Assembly: GCA_033557835.1 (NCBI GenBank)
Contig: JAWQRO010000092.1
Coordinates: 1 to 59,370 of the forward strand
DNA: 59,370 bases
Origin: Helochares maculicollis
Lineage: Eukaryota > Arthropoda > Insecta > Coleoptera > Hydrophilidae
Direction of reading: 5' to 3'
The notes beneath the pieces are model-generated. The model worked only from the letters and a program-made list of their open reading frames with translations. It did no database searches and was not told the DNA's origin. Each line of letters starts with the position of its first letter. Position 1 is the stretch's first letter. This document shows positions 28,501 to 43,500 of this stretch, piece after piece. Both the position numbers and the translations under genes were made by a program.

Positions 28501-31500
28501 TCTGTTAATATTTCCTATGAATATATCGTCAGTATGACCATTTTTTTAAAGACGGAATTTGAAATTGATGGGAGCACTTAAAGTGATATTTTTGTTTATA
28601 TTCCAACAACTATGTACTATATATACAATTTAATCATTCAGTTCCAACTTGTGTCAGCCAAAAATTTCAATTTTTAAAGACGCCATCCAAGTTGTTTACA
28701 CTTACAAACAATATGCATTTAATAATTTGATGATTTCTATGACGTCAGGCAATTTAATAGAATCGGCAAAGAAACGGCACCCACTAAAGAATTCCTAGCA
28801 CACTCTTCGCTTGTACAACAGTAGGTTCAAAGCAACAGAAGCAATACTAATAAAAGCCTTGTTCGTTAATCTCAGCTATTGTTTCACTGCTAATTTCTAA
28901 GAAGAAACACCAAAGAAAATAAAAAAGGAAACGAAGTAGTTGCGATCGCAGCTGGGTTGGCTTGCCTGGCTACCTGTTAACGACGATAATTTTTGATTGG
29001 AATGTATGATATGTAAATCCGGTTAATTTATTGAATAAATTGTTTAGAGCAATCAATCAGAATAAACATTAAACATATGCGAGCTAAAATCACCTGCGGT
29101 CGATTGAACAATAGCTAAATTCGATTTCAATCCTGATATGATTATATAATTGAAAATTTATTCTTGCTAATTTTTTCTTCTACCTTATTCCACCCATTAG
29201 TAATTTTCATATGTGACTCGTTTACTACCAATGGTATGTCATTTTGATTTATTATTCATGCCTACGATAATAAATTAAACAAAAATTAACGAAAATTACA
29301 GATGAACTGAAGATGGATGTGAAACGACAACAAACTCTAAACAGAATCGATGAAATATACGGTACGCATTAATTAAAAGGAGTAGTCTGGCAAGGCAATG
29401 TGAACCCTCGATGGCAGAACTTCCCGATCTAATCGAATCGTAACTGCTTTTCCACTTGTAGAATTTCCAGAGTGCTACTGCAGAGTACTTGATGGCAAAG
29501 CAGTTTACTCGCCTGTAGAAACCATTAGCAGTATCTGGAGAAGCTCTGGCACGGCCAGTGACCTCTTCTAAATGTTGGCCATCGTATGTAGTCACTCGCC
29601 AGTCGACGCTGCTGGTCGCCGAGGTGCCATTTTCTACAACCATAAGCCAAAGCCAAATCGCTGCAGCCATCTGAAGATATTTCATAAATTTCTCAATTCT
29701 TCATCGTGAATAATTTGTCTCTCTATAATTTATATGGAAATCAACAATAGAATCGGGTTCCAAAAACCAGTTCCGTTCTTAATCCGGCCGTGGTAATGAA
29801 CCAAGAAGTGTTAGGTGTACCCGCACGATTGAAACGCCTTGAAGGACGTTTCTAATTGTATTTGCGGAGTTAATACAAGAAGTTGGTCATTTATTTACTT
29901 TGAAATGCATATTCAAAGTATTCACTTGAGCTTTAAAATACAGAACCATCCGAGTATCCTCGCTTTGCTCGGAAACTAAAACCACCCACTTCAATATTTT
30001 ACATTAAAAAGCTTTACAAGTAATGCGTTATAATCTAAAGAAAAAAATAAACTATATAATAAAGCAACACTATATAAACATTTTTGTTTATCAATTTGTA
30101 AATAACACCCAAAGTTTTTATCAGGTTATATATTTAACCGCGTTAAAGAGTGTTAAGAGCAGGTGTCGCCTCTCAAAGTCCATTTTGCTTTCACTAAAAT
30201 AATTTTTACTTTCAAAGGTTCTTAAGCATAAAATCGTTTATGAAATCATTTCGCTTCCGGCCAAAGAGTGCACGCATTTTCTCATCATCTCGACACAGCG
30301 CACTTTACATAAATTTGTAAAAATTAACAGAGTGACAAACTGAGTGTTCGTTGATGTCGCTGTTCGCTCGCTAGCTATGCGCAGTTAGTAAACATTAAAA
30401 CAAACAGATGTAGGCCAAAGCCTGAAAGCGACATCACAATCGTTCATTGTTCGACCACGAATAGCTTCCTCTTCTAAGTACCCACACCGCAACATAGTTG
30501 GCTAAAATGCACTTAATGGCTCATTACCTTGTGTAATTCTTAACAATGCCTCTGCTTTTTGTTCAATTAACTAAAGATTTTTACTCATATCTCACATTGC
30601 GAAATTTTTACCAGAAAGAGTTACTGATGAGTTCTGATTTGACACGATATACGCAACTTGTTTACGTATTACAGTATGTGTAGTTAAACTGTTGATGCTC
30701 TAGCTTTTCAAAGCAGTAAGTCCATAGAGCAAAATGTGTAATTGAAACGATACTGATAGAGAAAATATAAAAACGATATGACTTTATAATTACATTGCTA
30801 TTTGAGAAATAATAAATAAATTCATAGTCAATTCATAAAAAGGACTATCAAACATATGTGTCCAACATTAAATTTAGATTTAAATCGGATAAATCGACTA
30901 GAATTTTATAAAGTTCATCAAATTACAAAAGTTTGAAAAACATATTTATATATGAAAAACGTTACAGCTGTTGTGTAAAATATTTACTAAAAACCCAATA
31001 AACCTAAGTAAAAAGTTATCATGGAACAATAAACTCGAGCTTGTTTTTTACTGTAATAGATCCTGAAAATGAAAAACAAAAACACTATAATATATCCTGG
31101 TACTGCTGCGGCAAAATTAACCACGAAATTAGTTAATGTAAAACTATAAAACGCTGACTAAAACAGCTGATCACTAAGTCCTTAAAATAAATATTAATGA
31201 AACGAAATTCTAAGAAAATTTTTTTGAGTTATGTTAAGAATGAAACACAAAGTTTTTGTAGTAAATAATTCTTAAGATATATCCTGAAAGCAAATCCCTC
31301 GAAAAAGCCTTAAAGCTACATCATGAAGACATGTCTCACACGTTTGATGTCCAATATAGCTAAGTTTCAAGTGAAAAATATAAAGAACATTTAAATGTTC
31401 ATGCAGAATAATTACTTAAAATAAAGCAAGAATTAAGAGCGAGAATAAATTAATCATAAAATTGAAAAGGTATCTGTGGTAGAAATTCCCGAAGCTTCAT

Positions 31501-34500
31501 GAATTTTAGCCATGAACTGTATATTCAATGTTTTACTGTAATAAATCTTGATTGTACATAAAAACATTAATCGTGATAAAGATTAACGAAACATCTAAAT
31601 TTAGCAATCTAACTCATACTAGAGCTGTCTTAAAAGCCTGAAAGCAGTACTAAAGAAATGAAAACATCTTAGAAGATCTAATTATGTTTGTGATCTAAAA
31701 GTAGCTCATAAAATCACAACTTGAAAAGTTTTAGCATAAAAATTATTAAAAAATTAATATTGAAAATAAGCCTCTAAATTTATGAAACCATAAGCCTTAT
31801 TTTGAACAAAATGTACCAGCAAATCATGAAAATCATCCCGTCAAAGCTCTTAAAGATTAATCATTACCATACTAAAGGCATATACAATCGAAGGAATTAA
31901 CCAAGATAATGAGATATGCATAAATCCAGAAGATCACACTTAGAAGCCAATGAAACATTTGAAATGTTTTCACTTTGAAGAATCCACCATGCTAAATGCT
32001 AAATAAAAAATATCCAAACCCTGCAGAAATATTAAAAGTAGCAAGAACTCTTATGGTTAATTACGAAATCAAATCATAAAAAAGTCTTAAATACATCCAA
32101 ACAATGTTTAAAAGACTCCTTAAGAGTTTATTAAAAATTCTCGTCATTAATTATAAGCACAAAACCGAAAGAAATTCTTAAAGTTAATCCCTAACATCAA
32201 AAAAATTACACTAGCACTGTTCTGATCTAATTATTAATGGTCCTTGAAGTGTGTAGCATAAAGTTACACAAATATAAAAATATGGAAAACAGGCATTTGA
32301 ATTTGGCAAATATCCCATGTAGGACTAGTAAAAAAATGAAAAAAGAAGAAGAATTAAGTCTCATAGAAATTGAAATTAGGAAGCTGCTCAATACAATAAA
32401 ATTTGATAAAACGAGAAATTGCACAGCTATTTGAAAAAGGCGAAATTGAAGAGACATTTTTGAAAACTTGAATCATGTTTCTTTAAAAATGTAACAAAAC
32501 AATAACAGATTAAAAAATGAACGGTGTATAACAAAATAGAAACATCTGAAAAGGAAAATCTAAAGAAAGCACCAGCCTGAAATAAACTGAAAATTTAAAA
32601 GGTAAAATGAAAAGTCCGTTGAACTAAATTAAATTCAAAATGAAAAGACAGCGAGAAGGGGAAGATATATTTAAAAAATAAAACCACAAAATGATATATC
32701 TACTGGACTGTATGAAATTAAGTGAGACGATAATGAGGAAGTGGAGATTTTCCTAAAACATTTGACGAGGACAATAAACTCTAAAAAGTTAAAAACGAAC
32801 ACTTGAAACTGGACGACAACATAACTTGTAAAAGTTCAGACAAGAAAATGAAATATAAATGTTCTATACATACCATGAATAAGTAAAAAATGCAGAGAAT
32901 CTGATATTTGATTCGATATAACGAAATAGCAAACATTAAACAGGAGCACAAAAATTCAAGGAAATTTCATATTCGAATGCAAAAAGATGCAATAATTTTG
33001 GTTCCTTTTGGCCAAAGAGTAGCGGCAGTGATGGATGGATCGTGATTATATTAAGTGCTCACTTCGAAAATAAACAGATATATACCTACATTGAAAGAAA
33101 CAAACTGTTTACATCGAGGAAGAGTCAAATCTAATTCAGAAATTAATTTAACTAATTTAAATAGTCGGTCGCTACACGATATTTTTGGAGAGAAACCGCT
33201 AATTTAGAAAGCTCGGACGCAAAGCGATTTATAATAAATCGAAACTCATAAATTTTACAAATCGGTCCTCCTTACGAAATTTTGAGGCCGAGAGAGCGTT
33301 CAGGAGAATACAAGGCAATCATTTTTCTTAATTATTTCAAAATCATAATAATTAGGCAGGGCTGAGTTAAATGACATAATTATCGGTTTTCCTACGACAA
33401 TTTCCTACTTAACTAACGTAATTTAAGACTAAATACCTAATCTATTACAGCGTATAGAAAATAACGTCGTGGTTTTAATGTGTTTCGAAAGAAACAATGA
33501 AAAAGTGTCTTCGTGTGCGCTAACTAAGCAAGTTTGCGGTAGGAGACGTTGCAGGAGCGCAAAAGAGGGTCATTATTTATTTCGTTTTATCGTTTCTAAT
33601 TGTTTATTATTAAGGTGTAATTATGGATGGTGCAGAAGCACCTCTATTATGTTATTAGATTTTAGTTAATGATTGATATCTTGTTTGTTCTTCGGTAGGT
33701 CGTGTGTGAGTGTGTTTGTGTGTGGGCTACTCGCTGTTAGGTAGGTTTTTCTAATTAAATTGTAAAATAAACGATTTAACGAAATGTTACAGGTTAATTG
33801 ATTGTGCAAGAACCGCCTCTCTATTGCCTCGTTCATTCCGTCTGTTCATTCATAATTATTTTTGAATGATGATGATTATAAAAATGCTGTGTGCTGTCTT
33901 GACTTTATCGAGCTGCTGTTGCGGTGAAATCTTCAATGAGCGTTTGATAATTGCACCTTTCGTCCTTACGCGGACCGTCCTACGCACTTTGCACTTTCAA
34001 GGATTTTAGGCTGAATAAAAAATAAAACGCGAAAGCCTCGTGCAAGCCATAAAGTTACGTGTGTATGTATGCATGTAAAACACAGAAATAAAGAGTTATT
34101 CGCAAGTAAGTGCGAAAGTTTCAGGTGTCCATTCTAATTTTACGTTAGCTCGAGGATTTTTCCTGATGCATCATCGGGCGGGCGGGCGCACATTATAAAT
34201 TTAAATAAAATTGAAAAAAATAAAATCGCGAATTTGTAACCGGTCGGAGATTATTAATAATGTACCATCTGGTCGCGCTGCTTGTCGGATGCTCCACTGG
34301 TAAGACCGAGAGAAAATAAGTAGGTTACAGTCAGAATGCACTAGAGCACAAATATCTGGGATTAAAAATAAAATTGAAGGTCGCAGCGAAATTCGCAATT
34401 TGACTTTAGACTGCGAGAAGCTTAGCAACCACCGATATAAGTTTCTTTTGTTCGCCAAGAGGAGCAAAAGTTGATGGAAGAAGCGAAAAGCGTAAGCGAA

Positions 34501-37500
34501 AAACGAAAAGCCTCACTCAGTTAACGTGAATTTATTTTTAGGGCGCCCGACAAAATGGTTCCACTCATTTTTTCCCAAACAATTCCGCCGATTGTTTGTT
34601 TTCATTCCAATTTAGTGGTGTTATATTCCGTAGCATTGGCGCTGCATTGTTGCCAATTAAACCGCGTTAACCTAGAAGAAGAGGATGTTGCTCAAGACTC
34701 GGTTTCTGTGTGGTAAAATTCGTTTGGAGGAAACTCACTAGGTCATTAAATAGTATCAGATTTATAAATAACGTTGTGCAATTTTGCCCGTTTATAACAA
34801 ACTCGTTGTAGTCATCTTAGTTGCATATTCTAAAGCGTGTCTAAATACTATACTTAACAATTTACTGACTTAAATACAGCAACTGAATTTTGAACGTAGC
34901 TTAAAAACTATTAAAAATACGCAGTTACGAAATTTGGATTTATATAGAAGTCTGTCTTCCTTAAATTTGCATACTCGCTCTTGAAATTATAATACTGAAA
35001 TTATAAGTACAGTTCATCGGAAGAGAGATTTTAGTCCACAAATTTGTTCATTATTATCTGAAGTACCTCCAACATGCCCGCACATAGCACGTATATAATA
35101 TTTATAAAAGTATTGACATATTAAGGTCTCAGAATTAATAAATTTTTATGATTTCAATAATACGAAATTAACAATTTGAAAGATTTAAGATAAAATATGT
35201 GGCAGTTAAGAATGAAAAAGTCATAGCTTCAGAATAAAATTATTCAAACATCTAAGAATAAACATTAAATTCAGGTTTGAAAACTCTAAGAGAAGATTAC
35301 CAATAAAATAGCCATTATATTGTGATCACATTCGTCCAATTTATAAATCAAAACTACGGCTTTCACGATAGAGCTTTCAAAATAAAAACATCTAAAGATC
35401 TTACACCAAAATTATAAGTATGAAGAAACTTTGAAATGCTAAAGAATATACAAGATTTACAGAATCTTAAAGCTTTCAAGACAGCAAAAATAAAATTATA
35501 GGATGCAAATTAAAAATGCAAGATGAAAAATATACAAACATGACTGTAAAATGAAATATACTATATTCAGCCAATTGAGACATCAAATTTAATGTTAGAC
35601 TAGAATAAGCAATTAAACGGGGTATGTTTATAGCGCCTATTTGCCATTATTTATCCTCAGTTTCCGAACTAAGATGAATATCACCAAGACTTTAGAGCTA
35701 ATCAATTAAAGTATTAAGATATTGCAAGGTTTCGATATTAAAAACCTGGACTCCAAACTAAATCCTCAAAGTATCAAGATAAAAAAATTCAGTCGTTCAG
35801 CATGACACTCATGGTTTAAGAATAAAAAGCTAGATATTGTCTTTAGTCTAAAACTATAAAATCAAGAATCAAGGTTATAAGACGATAACCAAAGCATTAA
35901 AATGGAGTTAAGATTACTGAAACAAAAATAGGTAGCTCAAGGAAGCCATAATTTTGGTATTTAAAATCCAAACTTTTAGAGTTGAAATGATAGTTTCAGG
36001 TTTTTTAACTTCAAATATGATTAAAAATTCTCGTTGACGAAACAAAATCGGGGAATCAAAGAGAAGAAAAAACGGCTGACAATATGTTGGACTAAAATAT
36101 TCAGAATATACCTGCTGCTCAAAGTATTTAGATAAAAAAAAGTAAAGCAAAATAAAGCCCAGGATAAAATATTATTCAAGATGACATTTAAGACAAAATA
36201 TTAACAATTAATGTTACAAAGCCAACCGGGCTACAAATATGGCATTGCAAAATCAACAGTAAGAATTTAGGTATAAGAAATTAGAATTAAACTTGCATAT
36301 ATCATCGTCAAAATGTAGGAATATAAAAGGAATCTTTTAAAATATTAATTATATTACAAAATGAGACTACAGAGTCGAGGATTCCAGATGGAATATGATT
36401 AAAAATAAATTCTTTTAAGTATATTATAAGAAGTCAGGTATTGTTTTATGTAAATAGACATTAATTTTCAGAAAACTGGTAATGAAGTAAATAAAATTCT
36501 AAAAGTTCTGATGAGTAATCATGAAATTTCTGAGAATAATCTCAATGACCACACAAATGATAGAAAAAAGATTAGTAATAAATTATAAATAAAAGCACGA
36601 AAAAGTTATCATGTACACGAAACATTTATCATGAACAGGAAAACACCGAGAAATTATAGGAGTTGACCATATAAACCTTAAAACTTGCAATACTGTTAAA
36701 GGTATTGATAAAATGCCAGTTGAAATAAAGTTCGGATAATCTAATGGGTACAGTGAAATCCAAAAATCTAAATCTACTTAACATTTCCTAGTACAAAAAG
36801 ATAAAAGCGTTAGAATTGCTATACGTATAAAATCTAAAACAGAACCTGAGCGAAAATTTTAAAAATTAATTCTAAAAAATCTTACGGCAATATTATGAAT
36901 TAACCAAGAAAATAAAATATTGCAAAGCTCAGTAGATAAACCATAGCAACAAATCTTGATGGTAAAAATGTTTAAAGTTAAGTGATAAAATGTTTAAGAC
37001 AAGCTAAAATCATGAAATAAATACACGGCGGTTTTATTGAAAGTAGATTAGAATATATTAGAATACATTCCCCTTCTGACTCTCTCGACATTTCCTAAAC
37101 GTACTCTCACACATTTTCTTTTATTTTTAAAATACGTCGATGCCGTGAGAGTGCAATGAACGTTCTTAGCCTCATGTGCCTCTTCGGTCGATTTAAAAAT
37201 ACTTTACGCGCAATTCAAGCAGGATGCGTTTACTAAAAAACTCTTGCAACTTGCAAGTAATAGTTTAAATCCAAATGCTCGCTTTAAGAACCATCTAAAT
37301 GAGAAAATTATTTTCCTCGGCGATTTGGCAAGAATTGAGCCATTAGATGACTACCCAAGTATGCGCGCTCTCTCAAGTCAACAACCGTCCGCGTTCGTCA
37401 TTAAAAAATGTTTATTTTGTTGGCAAAAATAACAATTCTTTGTAGAAGCCTGGTCGAAGCGACAACACTCATTCTCCTCTCCACTACAAAACGATGCTAA

Positions 37501-40500
37501 AAAAATACCCTGACCTAACCCATGTAGAATATCGTTAAATTAAAATTGAAACCTAATTTAATGTAACAAAATCTGGAGTGTTTCTACTTAACACTGCAGC
37601 CCAGAATGATTTTTTTAATGCGCGTGCAGAAGTACAACTTATAGATGTTTGAGCAAACTAAAAAAATGAGATTGAAAGAGGAAACTGTGGTCTAAGTTTT
37701 AATTGCGGTTTAATAAATCGCTGTGCCTCGTTAAATAAATGAAGGAAAGTACGTTTGATTCAAGTATTTTCGTGCGCTCAAAATACTTCCAGCGTGAAAA
37801 TGACAATTTTCCTGAGCGTAAAATGTTGGCATGCGATGCCGTAGGTGCGCAGAAATTTGATTTACTCCCACAATAAACGCAGGTGCATTCAATCTGCTTT
37901 GCTCTGATCAGCTCTGCTTCACTTTGGCCCAAGGGAGCTGCTTTTACAGCCGGAACTCGATGAGATGAATTACTAATTATTTTACTTACTGCTAAAATTA
38001 GTCGCCTTTGCTGCTTGAGCGCACTAAATCGGTTTATTACCTGAAACAGAAAACGCCATTAATTCCTTTTTTCATTTGTATCTAACCTTTAGTATTTAAA
38101 ATAAGAACGCAGAAATAAAAACATTTTACCCAAACATATTTAACTAAAATCAATTAAACAACATTTCATTTAATATAATTAAATAAAACGTTTAAATAAA
38201 TTCATTAAATGAAAGTATTTAATGAAGAACATGTTTGTAAAAACATATTTTTAACGTGAGCTTCGGAGTGAAGGAATCCGAATATAAATTGGGGGAGAAA
38301 CCTGCCTTGGCAATAAACACCTACATGTGCAGTACGGTTTGATTGATGTCAAAAATGAAAATTTGTTGCTGGGAGCCCTGCCAAAAGTTGTTAAAATTAT
38401 AAATACGAAGGCAAATTTGCGGAAAGCGAAATATTTTGGGGTTCTCGTAGTTCCGTTGTTCGATTTCAACTTCTGCTGCTTTAAACAACGACTTGCGAGT
38501 CGAAGCTCGAAATACGCCTCCAAACCCCGAGATAAACTAATAAACTACTAAAAAAACCATAAAAGGAAAAAAATTGCACAGCAAAAAAGCGCAAGAAACG
38601 ATCTTGAATCACTTCAATGCAAATTTTGGATATTTACATAATTTGTTAGTCATCCCAAGCGTAAACAACTATTAATTAATAGGCATTCTTCGAAAGGTTT
38701 CGAGGTTTTTTAGGTGATAAATTCGGTGTTTTTAAAAAGAATATTGGTGAGACAAAAATCGAGATTAGTCAACGGAAGTCACTTCCTTCCAGATATATCA
38801 TTCTACCGCAAGGCAAATCAGGAATCACTACGCTCTGCTCGTATAAACCGAGAAGACCCGATTCCCTTTTGATATTCCTGATGGAGCTACACACCATTCG
38901 AAATGAATGATCACATCAAAACGATAACTATCAACCTTGATGTTATAAGAACGGAAATTCATATATTATGGCCGATATGAATGGCCCCTGGGATAACCTG
39001 ATATTAGTACAACCAAAATACAACTTGGTATATGAAGGAACTGTTTCGTTTCAAACGAAAACCCCTAAACAATAGTCTAGCATATTGTGTTTAATAGCTT
39101 TAAATACAATTAATATTTAAAACTCCTGAAATTATGCATTTGAAACCTAAATGGTGTGAATTTCAGAATATAGAATCGGAGATTTTGAAATGTATAAGTA
39201 AAACGATGACACTTTCTATTAAATAAAGTCATTTCTATCATAAATGAGAGCTATTGCGTAAATTTACATAGACATAGACATAATCTCAGCGCACATTAGA
39301 TTAGGTTACAGCATTTGTTAATAAACAAATGTAAAGAAAGCCAAATATTGTAATAATTAAAATAACGAGCAAAACAAAAATTATAATACGAAAAAGTCAA
39401 GACTTTTAAAAATCATATCAAAATCTAATGTCTTCCTGTTATTTTATACAAAGCATTAAGTAAACGCCACATTAATATAAAAAATAAAACATTTAAAATA
39501 TGATCAAATAATCATGGATTCGGGATTGAAAAAAAGATTACAAGAACAAAAATCGAAGATTCGAGATCAAACTCACCAATTCAGGGACAAAATCGACTAA
39601 GTGTCAAAAGCTTATGATTTCAATACTGAAGACTTAAAAATTCAGACTTAGTCATTCACAGCATTCAAAAATCCAAGATTAAAATGAAAAAGAAATAATA
39701 CAAATAATTAATCAAAACATTTCGAACTACTACCATCGTTCTAGGATTGAAATGAATGATTTAGGTATAAAATCTAGGATTTAGGGTTAAATTAAACTGT
39801 TTAGAATTAAAATATACGATTGAGGAACAAAATAAACGCATCAGAATCAAACACCTAAGATGACGAAACTGAAACTTGTTAATTTAAGTCATAAATTCCA
39901 AGAATAAAGAATCAAAAATCATAAGCTCCGGTTAAAATCTTAAATTATAAAATTTCTAGCTTATAATAAAAAATATTCAAGTTTAAGAACTTAAAAACCA
40001 AAGATTTACAAAAGTATTTGTAATTAACACGTGCTTTAAATTTAGGATATCTTGATTATTAAAGCCTGCGTATTTGAATGCTATGTTTTGATGCTTTTTT
40101 CAAGAGTTTTTAATGTATAAACTAAAAATTCCTACCTAGATGCTTTAAATACCACATTTTTTCCATCATTTATATTGCTTCATACTTATTTATCTGGAAT
40201 GATGGAATTTTCATCTTATAATCCCTACATATATCCTAGAACTTTTAAGTAATCCTAAACCCATGGTATTTTTATATTATGACTCAATAGTTTAAGTAAC
40301 TAAATTTGACCCCATTATAATATCAAAAAATCCTACTTGGACCTGGATTCTTGGTAAGTATTAAATTATTGAACTTGCAATCTTGAATGTACTCTTGGAG
40401 TGTTATAATCTTGAAGTCCTGATATTTTTAAAGCTTCAATCTGAATATTTCATTTTTCATTTATTGTTCTTAGATTTCTAGGCGATTTGTCATAAGTTTT

Positions 40501-43500
40501 TAATATTAAGCTTGTCAGCCGTTGATTTTGATCCTAAATTACCAATTTTGACCTTGAGTCCTCTAATTTTGATCCTAAATATGCTCATTTTAATCCTGAT
40601 TCACCGATTTGTTCTGAATCGCTAATTTTTAATCCTCAATCACAAATGTTGGTCCTGACTCACCGATTTTGATCTTGAATCGTTAATGCGGAATCCTCAA
40701 TCTCTGATTTTGATGTTATTTCACCGATTTTAATTCTATATCGTTAATTTTGGTTCAGAAGTCATTTGGTCATAGTGTTTCTTGTGTCTTATCCTAAACT
40801 AAGTGTTTTAAGTGTTAAATCTTCAATTTGTTTTTAGATGTTAGATGGATTAGATTTCTAATATTAGTCAAGTTTACCAGGAAGTGTTAACAAAGAAGAC
40901 ATTACTAGTACGGTTGACATTTGCTCTCAATCATTAAAAAGCCAAGTTATTTGTTGTCCTATTTTTGAGCTCTACCATTAAATTAAATATCTGAAAGAAT
41001 CTAAAAATCCGATGCAGAATTGAGGCACAATGGCTATTATTTTCTCGAGAAAAATGTAGCTTATATCTTGGCAAGAACGTGGCTAAATGGGATTAGGATC
41101 CTGCCTCATAAAAATTTAAGAAATATATGCCAACAAAAAATGTAAAATATCACCTATTGTCTATAAGGAAAAGATTATCGCAACTGAATTTGCGCAGGTA
41201 ATTGTAAACCATTGGCAGAAAATGGCGGCTAAAAAATAAAAAAGAGAAGACATATCGATAGCAAAATGGAAAATCGGTGTCCTTTGCAATGATTACTAAC
41301 AATCTAAAACACAATACCTATGATTCATGTAACATAAAAATCCAAACTTAATTGTAAGTGCATACACAATATTTATCTGAACTTCTCTCTCTTTCTCCCT
41401 CATTCCCCCCGCTCTTCATCAACACTTTTAGATAGCTCTCAATGTACGTTTGTGTTTTTGTTGAATATAAGAATTAGCACGCATGTAAAAGACATCATCT
41501 CATATATAACCAAGTTGACCATTATTTCAAAAGGTGATGTCATGGTATCAACCGAAGACCTCCGAGTGACTCCAAGCGGCACGACACGGTACGACCCAAA
41601 ACGACGTAAAACGACGACTGACATGGAAGGATTGCCATCGCAATAAATATCAACTTGTTTTAGAGTCTATGTCATTGCAAATTGTTTGTGCTGGCTAAGC
41701 CCGATCATTAAATTACTTCATCCTTGCCGGACCTTCCCATTTCTATCGACTTCTCATATACCAATCCAAAAAATACGCATTCGCGAGTCAATTTTTCCTG
41801 CCTTTTCCTGATTACCCGAAAAAAATTCAGAAAAAGGGCGAACGAGGACATAGCTTTTCAATTTGTTCAATAATGGTCCAGATTAGCCATAGGCTCTTGG
41901 ATGTAAAGTGAAGGATAAATGACTCGACTTGTATATTATTAACCTTTATGTAGTTTGCGTACGTTCCCGATAGAACGCGATGTAAATAAAATTTACGAGA
42001 ATTTTTAGTGACGTTACGCAAGCCCAGAGGTGTCCACTTGCCATGTGGCACATATGGCAAAAACGTTCATTTATTTAACACTCTCGCTGCTTACCACTCG
42101 TTGCATCACCTCTCCTTTTTCCTCTCGTTTCATTTACATTCGCTAACAAATGTCATAATAAATTCTTAACTCCCTGAACTTTGAAGCAAAATAAAAGAAT
42201 ATTAAATCGCGACAAGTGAAAACTGTGTTACATACATTATTACATTTTATACGGACATTATGCGTGTGTTGTTTTTTAATTTCAGCAGTTTTTATTTCGC
42301 CTGGTAAATAAAAACAAAGAAGAAAACTTCTGTTACCTTTATTTAATTTATTAATTCAGTAGAAGTATGTTAATGGCTTAGTTAGCAAAGCAAACAGACG
42401 CAGAAGAGAATAGAGCAGCGCCAGCACAGCTCTTTTATGAATATTTAAATAATAGTTGGTGGTAATGCGAACCACCTGAGCACACTCAGGCCAGCAGTTC
42501 CACAGCTCTTTGCACCTCGTAATAATTAAAGAAGGTTGTGCCGCGCTCGCGTTGCTAATTTATGTCTGATTATGCAATGACATCAACCGCACTTTAAATT
42601 CCTGCTCGTTCGGTCTTTGATTTGGCCTATAATTTACTTGCGGTCACAACAAGCCTACTAACTACTACAGTTTGCATACAAGAGACACTCCAAAGCCAAA
42701 ATCTATAAAATCAATAATAACTATACTAGGTTGTCCAATTAGCTTTAAGGTTCGATAAGAAAAACACTTTATTATTCATCAATACACTTGTTCCGGCGAG
42801 ATTCCAATTTATGAATTTCATCTCTAAAGTGAGAATCTGGGATCCACGCATAAATGTTTTAAGCTCTGCAAACAGATGGAAGATGCTTGTGAATACGGTG
42901 GACGCTCCAACAATTCGAACTTTCATGGATTTGTTATTGCCAAAATGCTCTTGCAACATGGTTCATTGTCTTGATGAAAAACAATTTTTTTCTTCTACGA
43001 ATCGGGTCTTTTTTCAAGATTTTTTTCCTTTGCCCCGTGTAAAAGGTTACAAGAATATTCAGAATTTATTTTTTACTAGTTTGCATGTACCCCAGAAATA
43101 AAATTCCTTTCGCATCCCAAAAAAACTGACACTAACACTTTTTTCGCCGATTTCTGAACGCGAACTCGTCTCAGAGCCGAAGAACTAGGTTCACACCACT
43201 CTTTAACGTCTTGTTTTGATTCAGAATCATACTGATAGACCCATCTAGTGATGAATCGATGCACAAAATCTAATATATTCTTTCGAAAACGCTCTAAATG
43301 TTGCTGAGAAAGTCGCATTCGAATGCGTTTTCGTTCCATTGTTAGCGAATACGGCACCCATTGTGCACACAGCGTTTTGAAACCCAATACTTTAGTCAAA
43401 ATATTGCATACACTGACTACTGAGACACTTAGGGCTTCTACTACATCTCTTAGTCACTCGACGATTTTCCAATACGATATCCTGTATTTTTCTACAATAT

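Noticed and set aside
32227..32457. Antisense pair of Lys-rich and Leu/Phe-rich frames
   Set aside because: Composition artefact of an A-biased decayed repeat tract.
33001..33045. Possible tRNA-like or element end around TTTGGCCAAAGAGTAGCGG
   Set aside because: No cloverleaf or box B sequence could be built.
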